This document shows positions 1 to 5,983 of a DNA stretch of 8,708 nucleotides, piece by piece (positions within the stretch are counted from its first letter, which is position 1; every line of letters starts with the position of its first letter). The stretch is from Halomonas halophila (GTDB taxonomy: Bacteria; Pseudomonadota; Gammaproteobacteria; Pseudomonadales; Halomonadaceae). Position numbers and translations under genes: made by a program. Location of the stretch: contig DJIP01000194.1 of assembly GCA_002433675.1 (NCBI GenBank), forward strand, positions 6,344-15,051. Direction: 5' to 3'. The notes below the pieces were generated by a model. The model did no database searches and was not told where the DNA came from. It saw only the letters and a program-made list of their open reading frames with translations.

Positions 1-702
1 GGCATGCAGGTGCTGCAGTGGTCACTGGCCTATCCGGAACGCATCGCCAACGCGGTGGTCATCGCCGCCACGCCCAAGCTGTCGGCGCAGAACATCGCCT
101 TCAACGAGGTCGCGCGTCAGGCCATCCGCTCGGACACCGACTTCCACGACGGCCACTACGCCGATCACGATACCCTGCCCCGTCGCGGACTGAAGCTGGC
201 GCGCATGGTCGGCCACATCACCTATCTGTCCGAAGACGCCATGGGATCGAAGTTCGGTCGCGATCTGCGCAGCGAAGACCTCAACTTCGGCTTCGACGTG
301 GAGTTTCAGGTGGAGTCCTACCTGCGCTACCAGGGCGACGCCTTTTCCACCTCCTTCGACGCCAACACCTATCTGCTGATGACCAAGGCGCTGGACTACT
401 TCGACCCGGCCTCGCCCCATCAGGGCGATCTGGCCAAGGCCCTGGCCCCGGCGCAATGTCCGTTCCTGGTGGTCAGCTTCAGCACCGACTGGCGCTTCCC
501 GCCGTCACGCTCCAAGGAGCTGGTCAACGCCTTGATTCGTGCCGGCAAGTCGGTCAGCTACGCCAATATCGACTCGCCCCACGGCCATGACGCCTTCCTG
601 ATGCCGGAGCCACGCTACCAGGCGATCTTCGCCGGCTTCATGGGCCGCGTCGCCGATGACCTCAAGCTGCCGTCACGCCAGGAGGCCGACCATGCGCTCT
701 GA
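1..702 (+). CDS. metX: Homoserine O-acyltransferase MetX, C-terminal part (5' end outside window)
   Basis: This is an alpha/beta-hydrolase-fold enzyme that acylates homoserine (acetyl or succinyl group) in the committed step of methionine synthesis, in the cytoplasm. The reading frame is open from the first base. It begins GMQVLQW, which is the end of the family's nucleophile-elbow motif (GGSMGGMQ), so the catalytic serine lies just upstream of the window. Numbering from the Met at base 4, the catalytic aspartate is seen at D162 in TDWRFPP and the catalytic histidine at H195 in SPHGHDAFL. The C-terminus is the normal length for the family. The stop overlaps the start of metW by 11 bases, the usual metX-metW pairing. 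Family knowledge: many proteobacterial MetX proteins use succinyl-CoA rather than acetyl-CoA, and this fragment does not settle which. Identification is secure; substrate is not. Confidence 0.95.
   Translation, partial: GMQVLQWSLAYPERIANAVVIAATPKLSAQNIAFNEVARQAIRSDTDFHDGHYADHDTLPRRGLKLARMVGHITYLSEDAMGSKFGRDLRSEDLNFGFDVEFQVESYLRYQGDAFSTSFDANTYLLMTKALDYFDPASPHQGDLAKALAPAQCPFLVVSFSTDWRFPPSRSKELVNALIRAGKSVSYANIDSPHGHDAFLMPEPRYQAIFAGFMGRVADDLKLPSRQEADHAL
680..685 (+). promoter_or_regulatory. Ribosome binding site that fixes the metW start
   Basis: AGGAGG lies inside the end of metX, six bases before the ATG at 692. It favours that ATG over the in-frame ATG at 656, which would add 12 residues and has no comparable site. 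Confidence 0.8.
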
Positions 703-1288
703 CCTCACCCTGATTCACGGCTGGATTCCCGAGGGCGCCCATGTGCTCGACCTGGCCTGCGGCGACGGCACCCTGCTGCACGCCCTGGCACGCGACAAGG
801 GCGTCAGCGGTTACGGCCTCGAGATCGATCCTGACGGCATCACCGCCTGCATCGAGAAGGGCGTCAGCGTCATCGAGCAGAACCTCGACGAAGGGCTCGC
901 CAACTTCGAGGATGACGCCTGCGATCTGGTGATCATGACCCAGGCGCTACAGGCGCTGCGCCGACCCGACCGCATGCTCGACGAGATGCTGCGGGTGGCC
1001 CGGGAATGCATCATCACCTTCCCCAACTTCGCCTACTGGCGCCACCGGGTCCACCTGGGGCTGCGTGGCTACATGCCGGTATCCAAGTCGCTGCCCCACG
1101 CCTGGTACGACACCCCCAACATCCACTTGTCGACCTTCAATGACTTCGAGGCACTGTGTCGTGACAAGGGGGTGACCATCGTCGACCGCGCGGTGGGCAT
1201 CAAGGATCACGAAGGTAGACGGCTGTCACGGCTGTGGCCCAACCTGTTTGGCGAGATCGCGATCTTTCGCGTGAGCCGCGACGGCTGA
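692..1288 (+). CDS. metW: MetW, SAM-dependent methyltransferase-like methionine biosynthesis protein
   Basis: A 198-residue protein of the MetW family, which works with MetX. Family knowledge: in Pseudomonas-type bacteria MetX needs MetW for full homoserine acylation, and MetW has a class I methyltransferase fold whose own methyl acceptor is not established. Seen in the sequence: the nucleotide-binding loop LDLACGDG at residues 19-26, an acidic residue after the second strand (GLEIDPDGI, 42-50), the strand-4 segment [12 protein letters not shown] (78-89), and the MetW signature [15 protein letters not shown] around 138-152. The start overlaps metX by 11 bases and has a strong Shine-Dalgarno sequence, so the two are very probably translated from one message. 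Nothing is missing or unusual in length. Confidence 0.95.
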   Translation: MRSDLTLIHGWIPEGAHVLDLACGDGTLLHALARDKGVSGYGLEIDPDGITACIEKGVSVIEQNLDEGLANFEDDACDLVIMTQALQALRRPDRMLDEMLRVARECIITFPNFAYWRHRVHLGLRGYMPVSKSLPHAWYDTPNIHLSTFNDFEALCRDKGVTIVDRAVGIKDHEGRRLSRLWPNLFGEIAIFRVSRDG

Positions 1289-1290
1289 CA

Positions 1291-1318
1291 CCTGGCACGG
1301 GCGCGCCGTGGGCCCAGG
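1291..1318 (+). other. GC-rich hairpin after metW, possible transcript end
   Basis: CCTGG at 1291-1295 can pair with CCAGG at 1314-1318, and CACGG at 1296-1300 with CCGTG at 1306-1310, around a GCGCG loop with a three-base bulge. There is no T-run after it, so it is not a canonical intrinsic terminator. It could be a pause site, an mRNA 3'-end stabiliser or chance in GC-rich DNA. The 105-base gap between metW and the next gene holds only this, the palindrome at 1362-1379 and a ribosome binding site. Confidence 0.3.
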
Positions 1319-1361
1319 CGCGGCAGGATCGGCCCGGATCAAGACGGTAATGGTCGGACGT

Positions 1362-1379
1362 CAGCAGGCAGGCCTGCTG
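1362..1379. repeat. Perfect 8-base inverted repeat just upstream of the DUF4426 gene
   Basis: CAGCAGGC, two bases (AG), then GCCTGCTG. It ends two bases before the AAGGAGG ribosome binding site (1382-1388) of the next gene. As DNA it could be an operator for a dimeric regulator. As RNA it could form a seven-pair stem with a four-base loop next to the ribosome binding site. Either role is inference. Confidence 0.4.
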
Positions 1380-1393
1380 CCAAGGAGGAACAG

Positions 1394-1855
1394 ATGAACG
1401 TCAAGCGCGCCAGCCACCGACGATACGCGCTCGCCTTGTCACTGCTGGCGCTGCTGGTATTGCCGACGGCGCCAGCCCAGGCCCAGCAGTTCGAGCGCTT
1501 CGGCGATATCGAGGCGCACTACAGCGCCATCACCACCGACTTTCTCCCCGAGGAGATGGCCCGCCGCCTGGATATCCAACGCAGCCCGCACCAGGGTCTG
1601 GTCAGCCTCAGCGTGCGCGACGCCGATGGCCAGGCCCTCAATGTCGCCACCGAAGGCAGTGTCTCGGTGGTCGGCAAGCCTGGCGAGACACCTCTGGCCT
1701 TTCGCACCCTGCGGGAAGGCGACGGCATCTCGCGCTACGCCACCTTCGCCATCGATACCAGTGCGCCGATGCGCTTTCGGCTCTCGCTGCAGCTTGACCG
1801 CAACGCTTCCCCCGAGGCAGTCAGCTTCTTGAAACGGTTCTATCGTGACCAGTGA
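1394..1855 (+). CDS. DUF4426 family exported protein linked to metXW
   Basis: A 153-residue protein that I recognise as DUF4426, a family found next to metW in Pseudomonas and relatives and without an established function. A Sec signal peptide is clear: basic N-terminus (NVKRASHRR), a hydrophobic stretch at about 11-24, and a likely signal peptidase I site after APAQA at residue 30. The mature part, about 123 residues, is predicted periplasmic. It starts QQFERFGDIEAHYSAI and looks like beta-strand-rich segments (LVSLSVRDADG, GSVSVVGK, FRLSLQL). The ATG follows a strong AAGGAGG with five bases between. The last 11 bases overlap the next gene. Co-location with metXW suggests a link to methionine or sulfur metabolism, but a periplasmic protein has no obvious part in that pathway, so no role is assigned. 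Confidence 0.85.
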   Translation: MNVKRASHRRYALALSLLALLVLPTAPAQAQQFERFGDIEAHYSAITTDFLPEEMARRLDIQRSPHQGLVSLSVRDADGQALNVATEGSVSVVGKPGETPLAFRTLREGDGISRYATFAIDTSAPMRFRLSLQLDRNASPEAVSFLKRFYRDQ

Positions 1856-3179
1856 TCCCCTTTCCTCTTCGTCGCTCCCCGTCACCTCGGCGGTCGGCGA
1901 CGCCCTGAAAGAATGCGCTCAGGGCGCCACCGGCGGCCTCGAGACCCTTGCCAAGCTGGCGGTGCCGCACCTGACCGCCATCGCCCGCCACTTTCTCGAT
2001 GCTCCCGGGGATGTCGAGGACGTGATCCACGACACCCTGGTGCTGGCATGGCACAACGTCTGGCGCTTCGACCCCGCCGCCGAGTCCCCCCATGCGTGGC
2101 TGATGCAGGTGTTCGCCTCGCGACTGGCCAGCCAGCGCCTGGCGTTGGCCACGCCGGCCGATGCCACGCCCTGGCGGCTCGATGTCGACCGCGTGACCCT
2201 GCCGCCTCCGCTGACGGATGCCCAGCGCCCGACGCTGGACGCCTTGATGGCGCTGTACCAGCAGTTGCCTCCGGCGTCGGTGGATGGTGCCCTGAAGGCA
2301 CGGCTGTGCAGCGCCATCAGCCTGCTGGATGCCAGCCGCGACATGCCGCTGACGCCCGGCGGAGAACCCGCCGACCCCAGCCTGTACGACCCCAGCCTGG
2401 GACCGCGCATGAGCCTGTCACGACTGGCCCAGCGCGCCAAGGGACTGGTCAATCGCTCCCTGACACTGCCGCTGGAGCACCTGGCCCTGCGCCTGTGGCT
2501 GGCCCAGGCCCCGGGCAGCCAGCCTCTCGAGACCCGCGGCCTGCCCCGGCGCGGTATCGAATCACGCTACGGCGAGGCCCTGGACGTCAGCGTCGACCCG
2601 CGCCGGCTGCTCAAGCAGATCCACTACCCACGATCCTTCCCGGATCGGCGTGAGCGTCACCGGATCAGTGATCGCCTGTTGTGGGACGGCGACTGGGATC
2701 TGTCGACGACCCACGCCCTGTCGAGCCGCCGCATGCACTTTATCGCCGACATCTGGGCGCACCGCCGCGACCCGAGTCAGAGCCGCAGCTACCACCAGCT
2801 GGCCGAACGCCTGGCCAGGGGCAAGCCGGTGGCCTCGCACTCCGACGGCATGGTGCTGGATCGCCCCGAACGCATCCTGGCCTATCTGCGCCGTTACCTC
2901 TTGTACATGGAGGCCATGGCCTGTTTCGGTTTCGACAATGGCCTCGGCAAGGACCGCCTGGGCGCGGCGGTGGATCGGCACGGCGAGCTGGTCAAGATCA
3001 ACAAGGGGCTGCATCGCATGGCGATGGCCCAGGTGATCGGCATACCACGGGTCGAGGTACGCGTCCGCGGCATCCACCGCCAGTGGTGGCAACAGGTCAG
3101 CGAGGGAGCCAAGGGGGACACCGCCATGCAGCGCGTCCTCGCCGCCCTGCCCGACTGCCGCCCGTCCACAGCGGACTGA
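1845..3179 (+). CDS. Two-domain protein: ECF sigma region 2-like N-terminus, ParB/sulfiredoxin-like C-terminus
   Basis: A 444-residue protein with no name that I recognise. Residues 18-100 resemble region 2 of an ECF sigma factor: LKECAQGATGGLETLAKLAV, then GDVEDVIHDTLVLAWHNVWRF (55-75; compare the family's DAEDVVQDxFLxAW), then FDP (75-77) and AWLMQVFASR (84-93). Residues about 105-260 are a proline-rich linker plus helical segments, with no recognisable sigma region 4 helix-turn-helix. Residues 278-285 contain WDGDWD, and 375-415 read VDRHGELVKINKGLHR followed by MAMAQVIGIPRVEVRV and HRQWW. That is the pattern of ParB/sulfiredoxin-fold proteins with the form (GDWD ... I.RDG.L....G.HRL..A..LGI..I.V.V..RH..W). 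There is no signal peptide or membrane segment, so it is probably cytoplasmic. The GTG start at 1845 is chosen because the sigma-like domain begins close after it and the first internal Met is residue 87. The upstream ribosome binding site is weak, so translation may be coupled to the DUF4426 gene it overlaps. The domain calls are from pattern memory, not a search. Confidence 0.8.
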   Translation: MTSDPLSSSSLPVTSAVGDALKECAQGATGGLETLAKLAVPHLTAIARHFLDAPGDVEDVIHDTLVLAWHNVWRFDPAAESPHAWLMQVFASRLASQRLALATPADATPWRLDVDRVTLPPPLTDAQRPTLDALMALYQQLPPASVDGALKARLCSAISLLDASRDMPLTPGGEPADPSLYDPSLGPRMSLSRLAQRAKGLVNRSLTLPLEHLALRLWLAQAPGSQPLETRGLPRRGIESRYGEALDVSVDPRRLLKQIHYPRSFPDRRERHRISDRLLWDGDWDLSTTHALSSRRMHFIADIWAHRRDPSQSRSYHQLAERLARGKPVASHSDGMVLDRPERILAYLRRYLLYMEAMACFGFDNGLGKDRLGAAVDRHGELVKINKGLHRMAMAQVIGIPRVEVRVRGIHRQWWQQVSEGAKGDTAMQRVLAALPDCRPSTAD

Positions 3180-3204
3180 GCCCGCCCCACACAGAAGCGC
3201 CGAT

Positions 3205-3966
3205 TCAGGCCTCGACGAACTGCGCCATCGGCCGCACCGGCAAGGGTGCATCCAGGGTCAGCGCCAGTGGCCTGCCCTGGTCGTCTCGCCGGGCACGGAT
3301 GCGGTAGGCCAGCACCTCGACGCCCTCGGCCATCACCCGTCTCAGGGTATCGCCGTACCCCGGATCCAGGTGCATCGCCGGGGCCACATCGTCGATGCCC
3401 TCGTGGGCGACCAGGAACAGCAATACCGCTCGCTTCCCCTCGGCCACCAGCTGCGCCAGGCTTTCCAGGTGCTTGCGCCCACGTTCGCTGACCGCGTCGG
3501 GAAAGTAACCGTGGCCATCGCTTTCCTTGAGGGTGACCTGCTTGACCTCGACGAAGCAGCTCGGGCGCTCGTCATCATCCAGGCGAAAGTCCAGCCGAGC
3601 GTTGGCCACCTTGGCCTCGCGCTTGATCGCCGAATAACCCGTGAGTTCGGCCACCGTCCCCGAGCGCAGGGCCTCCTCGACGATCCGGTTGGCACGCCCG
3701 GTATGCACCGAGGCCAACGCCGACGCAGTACCGGCCTGGGCGTCGCCAGACGGCAGTTCGATCAACTCCCAGGTCCAGGCCAGCTTGCGCGCCGGATTGT
3801 CGCTGGGGGACAGCCAGACCCGGGCACCGGGGATGTTGACCGCGCGCATCGAGCCGGTGTTGGGGCAGTGGGCGACCACTTCGCGCCCGTCATCGAGGCG
3901 CACATCGGCCAGAAATCGCTTGTAGCGGCGCAGCAGTATGCCGCCAACCAGGGTGGGGTAGTTCAT
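3205..3966 (-). CDS. sfsA: SfsA, sugar fermentation stimulation protein homolog
   Basis: A 253-residue SfsA-family protein, slightly longer than E. coli SfsA (about 234). The opening MNYPTLVGGILLRRYKRFLADV is replaced here by its key elements: YKRFLADV at 15-22, CPNTGSM at 34-40, ARLDF at 123-127, and FVEVKQVTL at 138-146. Family knowledge: SfsA was named for effects on maltose metabolism in E. coli, binds DNA, and has a restriction-endonuclease-like (PD-(D/E)XK) core. The acidic/lysine pair in FVEVK and the aspartate in RLDF fit that core. The extra length sits around residues 72-92 (a G/A-rich loop) and at the C-terminus. The start is the ATG whose first bases overlap the aminotransferase stop (ATGA, 3963-3966). 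An upstream in-frame extension reads through the aminotransferase gene and is not real. Its stop lies 25 bases from that of the convergent gene, with no clear terminator between. Confidence 0.93.
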   Translation of the reverse strand: MNYPTLVGGILLRRYKRFLADVRLDDGREVVAHCPNTGSMRAVNIPGARVWLSPSDNPARKLAWTWELIELPSGDAQAGTASALASVHTGRANRIVEEALRSGTVAELTGYSAIKREAKVANARLDFRLDDDERPSCFVEVKQVTLKESDGHGYFPDAVSERGRKHLESLAQLVAEGKRAVLLFLVAHEGIDDVAPAMHLDPGYGDTLRRVMAEGVEVLAYRIRARRDDQGRPLALTLDAPLPVRPMAQFVEA

Positions 3967-5129
3967 GCGCCCTGCCGTGTCAGAAAGCGTTCCAGGCGCG
4001 CCAGTGCTTCCTGCAGACGCGGCACCTCGGTGGTGAAGGCGATGCGCACGTGGTGCTCGCCGCCCTGCAGGGCAAAGTCGGTCCCCGGGGTAATCGCCAC
4101 GTTCTCTTCCTCGAGCAGGCGCAGGCAGAACGCCTGGCTGTCGTTGCTGTAGGCGGAGATGTCGAGCCAAAGATAGAAGGCACCCTGGGGCGGCAGCGAC
4201 GGTGCCAGGCCGAGCCGCGACAGCCCTCCCAGCAAGGCGTCCCGGCGCGTCTGGAGCTCTTGCCGGCGGTCCTCGAACAACGCCTGACACTCTGGGCTGA
4301 AAGCGGCCAGCGCCGCGTACTGGGCCGGCGTAGAGGCGGCCAGGAAGACGTTCTGAGCCAGCCGTGTCAGCGGCTCCACGGCGTCCTCGGGTGCCACCAG
4401 CCAGCCCAGGCGCCAGCCGGTCATGCCGAAGTACTTCGAGAAGCTGTTGACGATGAACGCCCGGTCACTGAGCGACGCCACCGACAGCGGCGCCATGCCG
4501 TAGTTGAGCCCCTGGTAGATCTCGTCCACCAGCAACTCGCCGCCGCGCTCGGCCACCGCGTCCACCACCGCGCCGAGCGCCGAGCGCTCGAGCACATGGC
4601 CGGTAGGGTTGGACGGCGAGGCCAGCATCGCCAGGCGCGTATCGTCGCGCCAGTGCCGATCGATCAGCTCGGCGTTCAGCTGCCAGCCGCTGTCGGGCCC
4701 CACCGGCACCGCGTCCACCCGGGCGCCGGCCAGCGCCATGAAGTGGCGATTGCAGGGGTAGTTCGGGTCGGCCATCAGCACCCCGTCTCCGGGTCCCGCC
4801 AGCAATTGACTCGCCAGCAACAGCGCCCCGGACGCCCCTGGGGTGACGATAATCCGTTCCGGCGCCACCTCGGCACCAAAGTGCTCACGATAGTGGCCGG
4901 AAATTGCCTCGCGCAGCGCAGCAATCCCGGTGGCGGGGGTATAGCGCGTGCGTCCCTCGTCCAGGGCACGGTGGCCAGCCTCGCGCACCGCCGGCGGGGT
5001 CGAGAAGTCCGGCTCGCCGACCTCCAGATGGATCACGTCCTCGCCGGCCGCCTCGCGCTGCTGAGCGAGTTCCAGCAGATGCATCACACGGAAAGGGGCG
5101 ACCCCTTCGACCCTGGCGTTAAAGCTCAT
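3963..5129 (-). CDS. PLP-dependent aminotransferase, class I/II fold type I
   Basis: A 388-residue aminotransferase of the AspC/AlaA-like family. It transfers an amino group between an amino acid and a 2-oxo acid in the cytoplasm; the substrate cannot be read from the sequence. Seen: substrate-side motif EVGEPDFSTP (36-45), PGASGALLLA (97-106) at the phosphate-binding turn, SPSNPTG with N174, D202 in VDEIYQGLNYG, the Schiff-base lysine K232 in SFSKYFGMTGWRLGW, and R362 in VRIAF for the alpha-carboxylate. All the catalytic residues are therefore present. The start ATG at 5129 follows AGAGGAAG on the minus strand, and the N-terminus (MSFNARVEGVAPFRVM) is normal for the family. It is the first gene of a pair with sfsA. 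A homologous aminotransferase lies next to dksA in Pseudomonas aeruginosa (near PA4722-PA4723, from memory), so the context is conserved. Confidence 0.92.
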   Translation of the reverse strand: MSFNARVEGVAPFRVMHLLELAQQREAAGEDVIHLEVGEPDFSTPPAVREAGHRALDEGRTRYTPATGIAALREAISGHYREHFGAEVAPERIIVTPGASGALLLASQLLAGPGDGVLMADPNYPCNRHFMALAGARVDAVPVGPDSGWQLNAELIDRHWRDDTRLAMLASPSNPTGHVLERSALGAVVDAVAERGGELLVDEIYQGLNYGMAPLSVASLSDRAFIVNSFSKYFGMTGWRLGWLVAPEDAVEPLTRLAQNVFLAASTPAQYAALAAFSPECQALFEDRRQELQTRRDALLGGLSRLGLAPSLPPQGAFYLWLDISAYSNDSQAFCLRLLEEENVAITPGTDFALQGGEHHVRIAFTTEVPRLQEALARLERFLTRQGA

Positions 5130-5412
5130 GGCTTCCTCTCTTGATCGCGGCCCGCAGCGAACCCGAGCCCTGCTTGATGGTCCAATGGAGGTATTGAAAC
5201 ATGGAACCTGGTCGCCGTCCGTCACCGTCCAGGACGCCAATCATTGATCCGGGCGATGAAGGCTACGACTTTCGGGGATAAAACTGGTAGTTATCGCGCA
5301 AAACTATTGCACTACGGCCAAATATCCGCTAAACAACCTTCCCTTTGGCGTGAGATACCTTAGCCTAGCGTGGGGTATTGATCAGCAGTCACTAAAGTAA
5401 TGAGGCAATCCC
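5130..5412. promoter_or_regulatory. Divergent intergenic region between the aminotransferase and dksA
   Basis: This 283-base gap should carry the promoters for the leftward aminotransferase-sfsA unit and for dksA. The part from about 5268 to 5350 is clearly richer in A and T than the surrounding genes. A weak candidate for dksA is TTGCAC (5307-5312), then 17 bases, then TAAACA (5330-5335); it matches the consensus only about half way. AAAACT occurs twice, 20 bases apart, at 5280 and 5300. No convincing promoter was found for the minus strand. dksA has a GAGG ribosome binding site at 5402-5405, seven bases before its ATG. Confidence 0.35.
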
Positions 5413-5850
5413 ATGCCAGTTGCACAGAAAAAACCGGAAGCGCCCAAGAAGTTCATCCCGTACGAGCCAGCGGCGGGTGAAGAATACATGAACGAGAAGC
5501 AGCTCGAGCACTTCCGCCAGATCCTGCTTGGCTGGAAGCAGGAGCTGATGGAAGAAGTCGACCGTACTGTTCGCCACCTGCAGGAAGAGGCCAACAACTA
5601 CGCTGACCCGGCTGACCGCGCCACCCAGGAAGAGGGCTTCAGTCTGGAGCTGCGGACCCGCGACCGCGAGCGCAAGCTGCTCAAGAAGATCAACGAGACC
5701 CTCGAGATGATCGATGAGGACGACTACGGCTTCTGCGATGCCTGTGGCGTGGAAATCGGCATCCGTCGCCTCGAGGCGCGCCCCACCGCCACCCTCTGTG
5801 TCGACTGCAAGACCCTGGCCGAACTGAAGGAAAAGCAGCTCGGCGGCTGA
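5413..5850 (+). CDS. dksA: DksA, RNA polymerase-binding stringent response regulator
   Basis: A 145-residue DksA (E. coli: 151). It binds the secondary channel of RNA polymerase and, with ppGpp, reduces rRNA transcription and activates amino acid biosynthesis promoters. Seen: a conserved GEEYMNEKQLEHF segment at 22-34, a long coiled coil, and the coil-tip motif DPADRA at 65-70 with both aspartates (D65, D68) and the alanine (A70) needed for activity. There is also a four-cysteine zinc finger at C108, C111, C129 and C132 around VEIGIRRLEARPTATL, so this is the classical zinc-binding form and not a Cys-poor paralog. The C-terminal helix is KTLAELKEKQ. The start ATG has a GAGG site at good spacing. 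It has its own terminator, and gluQ follows 133 bases downstream, as in E. coli and Pseudomonas. Confidence 0.98.
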   Translation: MPVAQKKPEAPKKFIPYEPAAGEEYMNEKQLEHFRQILLGWKQELMEEVDRTVRHLQEEANNYADPADRATQEEGFSLELRTRDRERKLLKKINETLEMIDEDDYGFCDACGVEIGIRRLEARPTATLCVDCKTLAELKEKQLGG

Positions 5851-5874
5851 TCTCCCCATCGCCGGACCTTCGAC

Positions 5875-5899
5875 AACGGGCACCTCAGGGTGCCCGTTT
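5875..5899 (+). terminator. Intrinsic terminator after dksA
   Basis: AACGGGCACC (5875-5884), loop TCAG, GGTGCCCGTT (5889-5898): ten perfect pairs with a four-base loop, 24 bases after the dksA stop. Only three T residues follow, so termination may be partial and allow some read-through into gluQ. Confidence 0.75.
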
Positions 5900-5921
5900 G
5901 CGTGATCACCTGCCCCCGGCT

Positions 5922-5948
5922 GCCTGTTCACGAGGGAGGCCTGTTCAC
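5922..5948. repeat. Short direct repeat GCCTGTTCAC upstream of gluQ
   Basis: The same ten bases occur at 5922-5931 and 5939-5948, 17 bases apart, between the dksA terminator and the gluQ start. A pair of regulator half-sites is possible. A local duplication or chance is equally open. No clear promoter was seen here. Confidence 0.35.
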
Positions 5949-5983
5949 AACAGTTGCCCGACCCCGCTAGCGCTGGAGCCCCC

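Noticed and set aside
656..691. Upstream ATG start for metW
   Set aside because: It would add 12 residues overlapping metX and lacks a Shine-Dalgarno sequence, whereas the ATG at 692 has AGGAGG at ideal spacing.
1913..2653. Alternative plus-strand frame inside the two-domain gene
   Set aside because: Its product is an Arg/Pro/Ala-rich frame-shifted reading with no domain, while the main frame shows sigma-like and HR motifs on both sides. I therefore do not think the main gene is frameshifted here.
3967..4290. N-terminal extension of sfsA
   Set aside because: It runs through the end of the aminotransferase in another frame, and the family N-terminus begins at the ATG at 3966.
4050..5144. Long plus-strand open frame (about 364 codons) antisense to the aminotransferase
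   Set aside because: It mirrors a gene with all catalytic residues, has a composition rich in R, Q, H and G typical of antisense frames in GC-rich DNA, and has no ribosome binding site.
5130..5240. N-terminal extension of the aminotransferase to 5240
   Set aside because: The extra 37 residues do not match the family, and the ATG at 5129 has a good AGAGGAAG site.
5954..5983. TTG start for gluQ
   Set aside because: The added ten residues are not part of the family, and the ATG at 5984 has GGAG in the right place.
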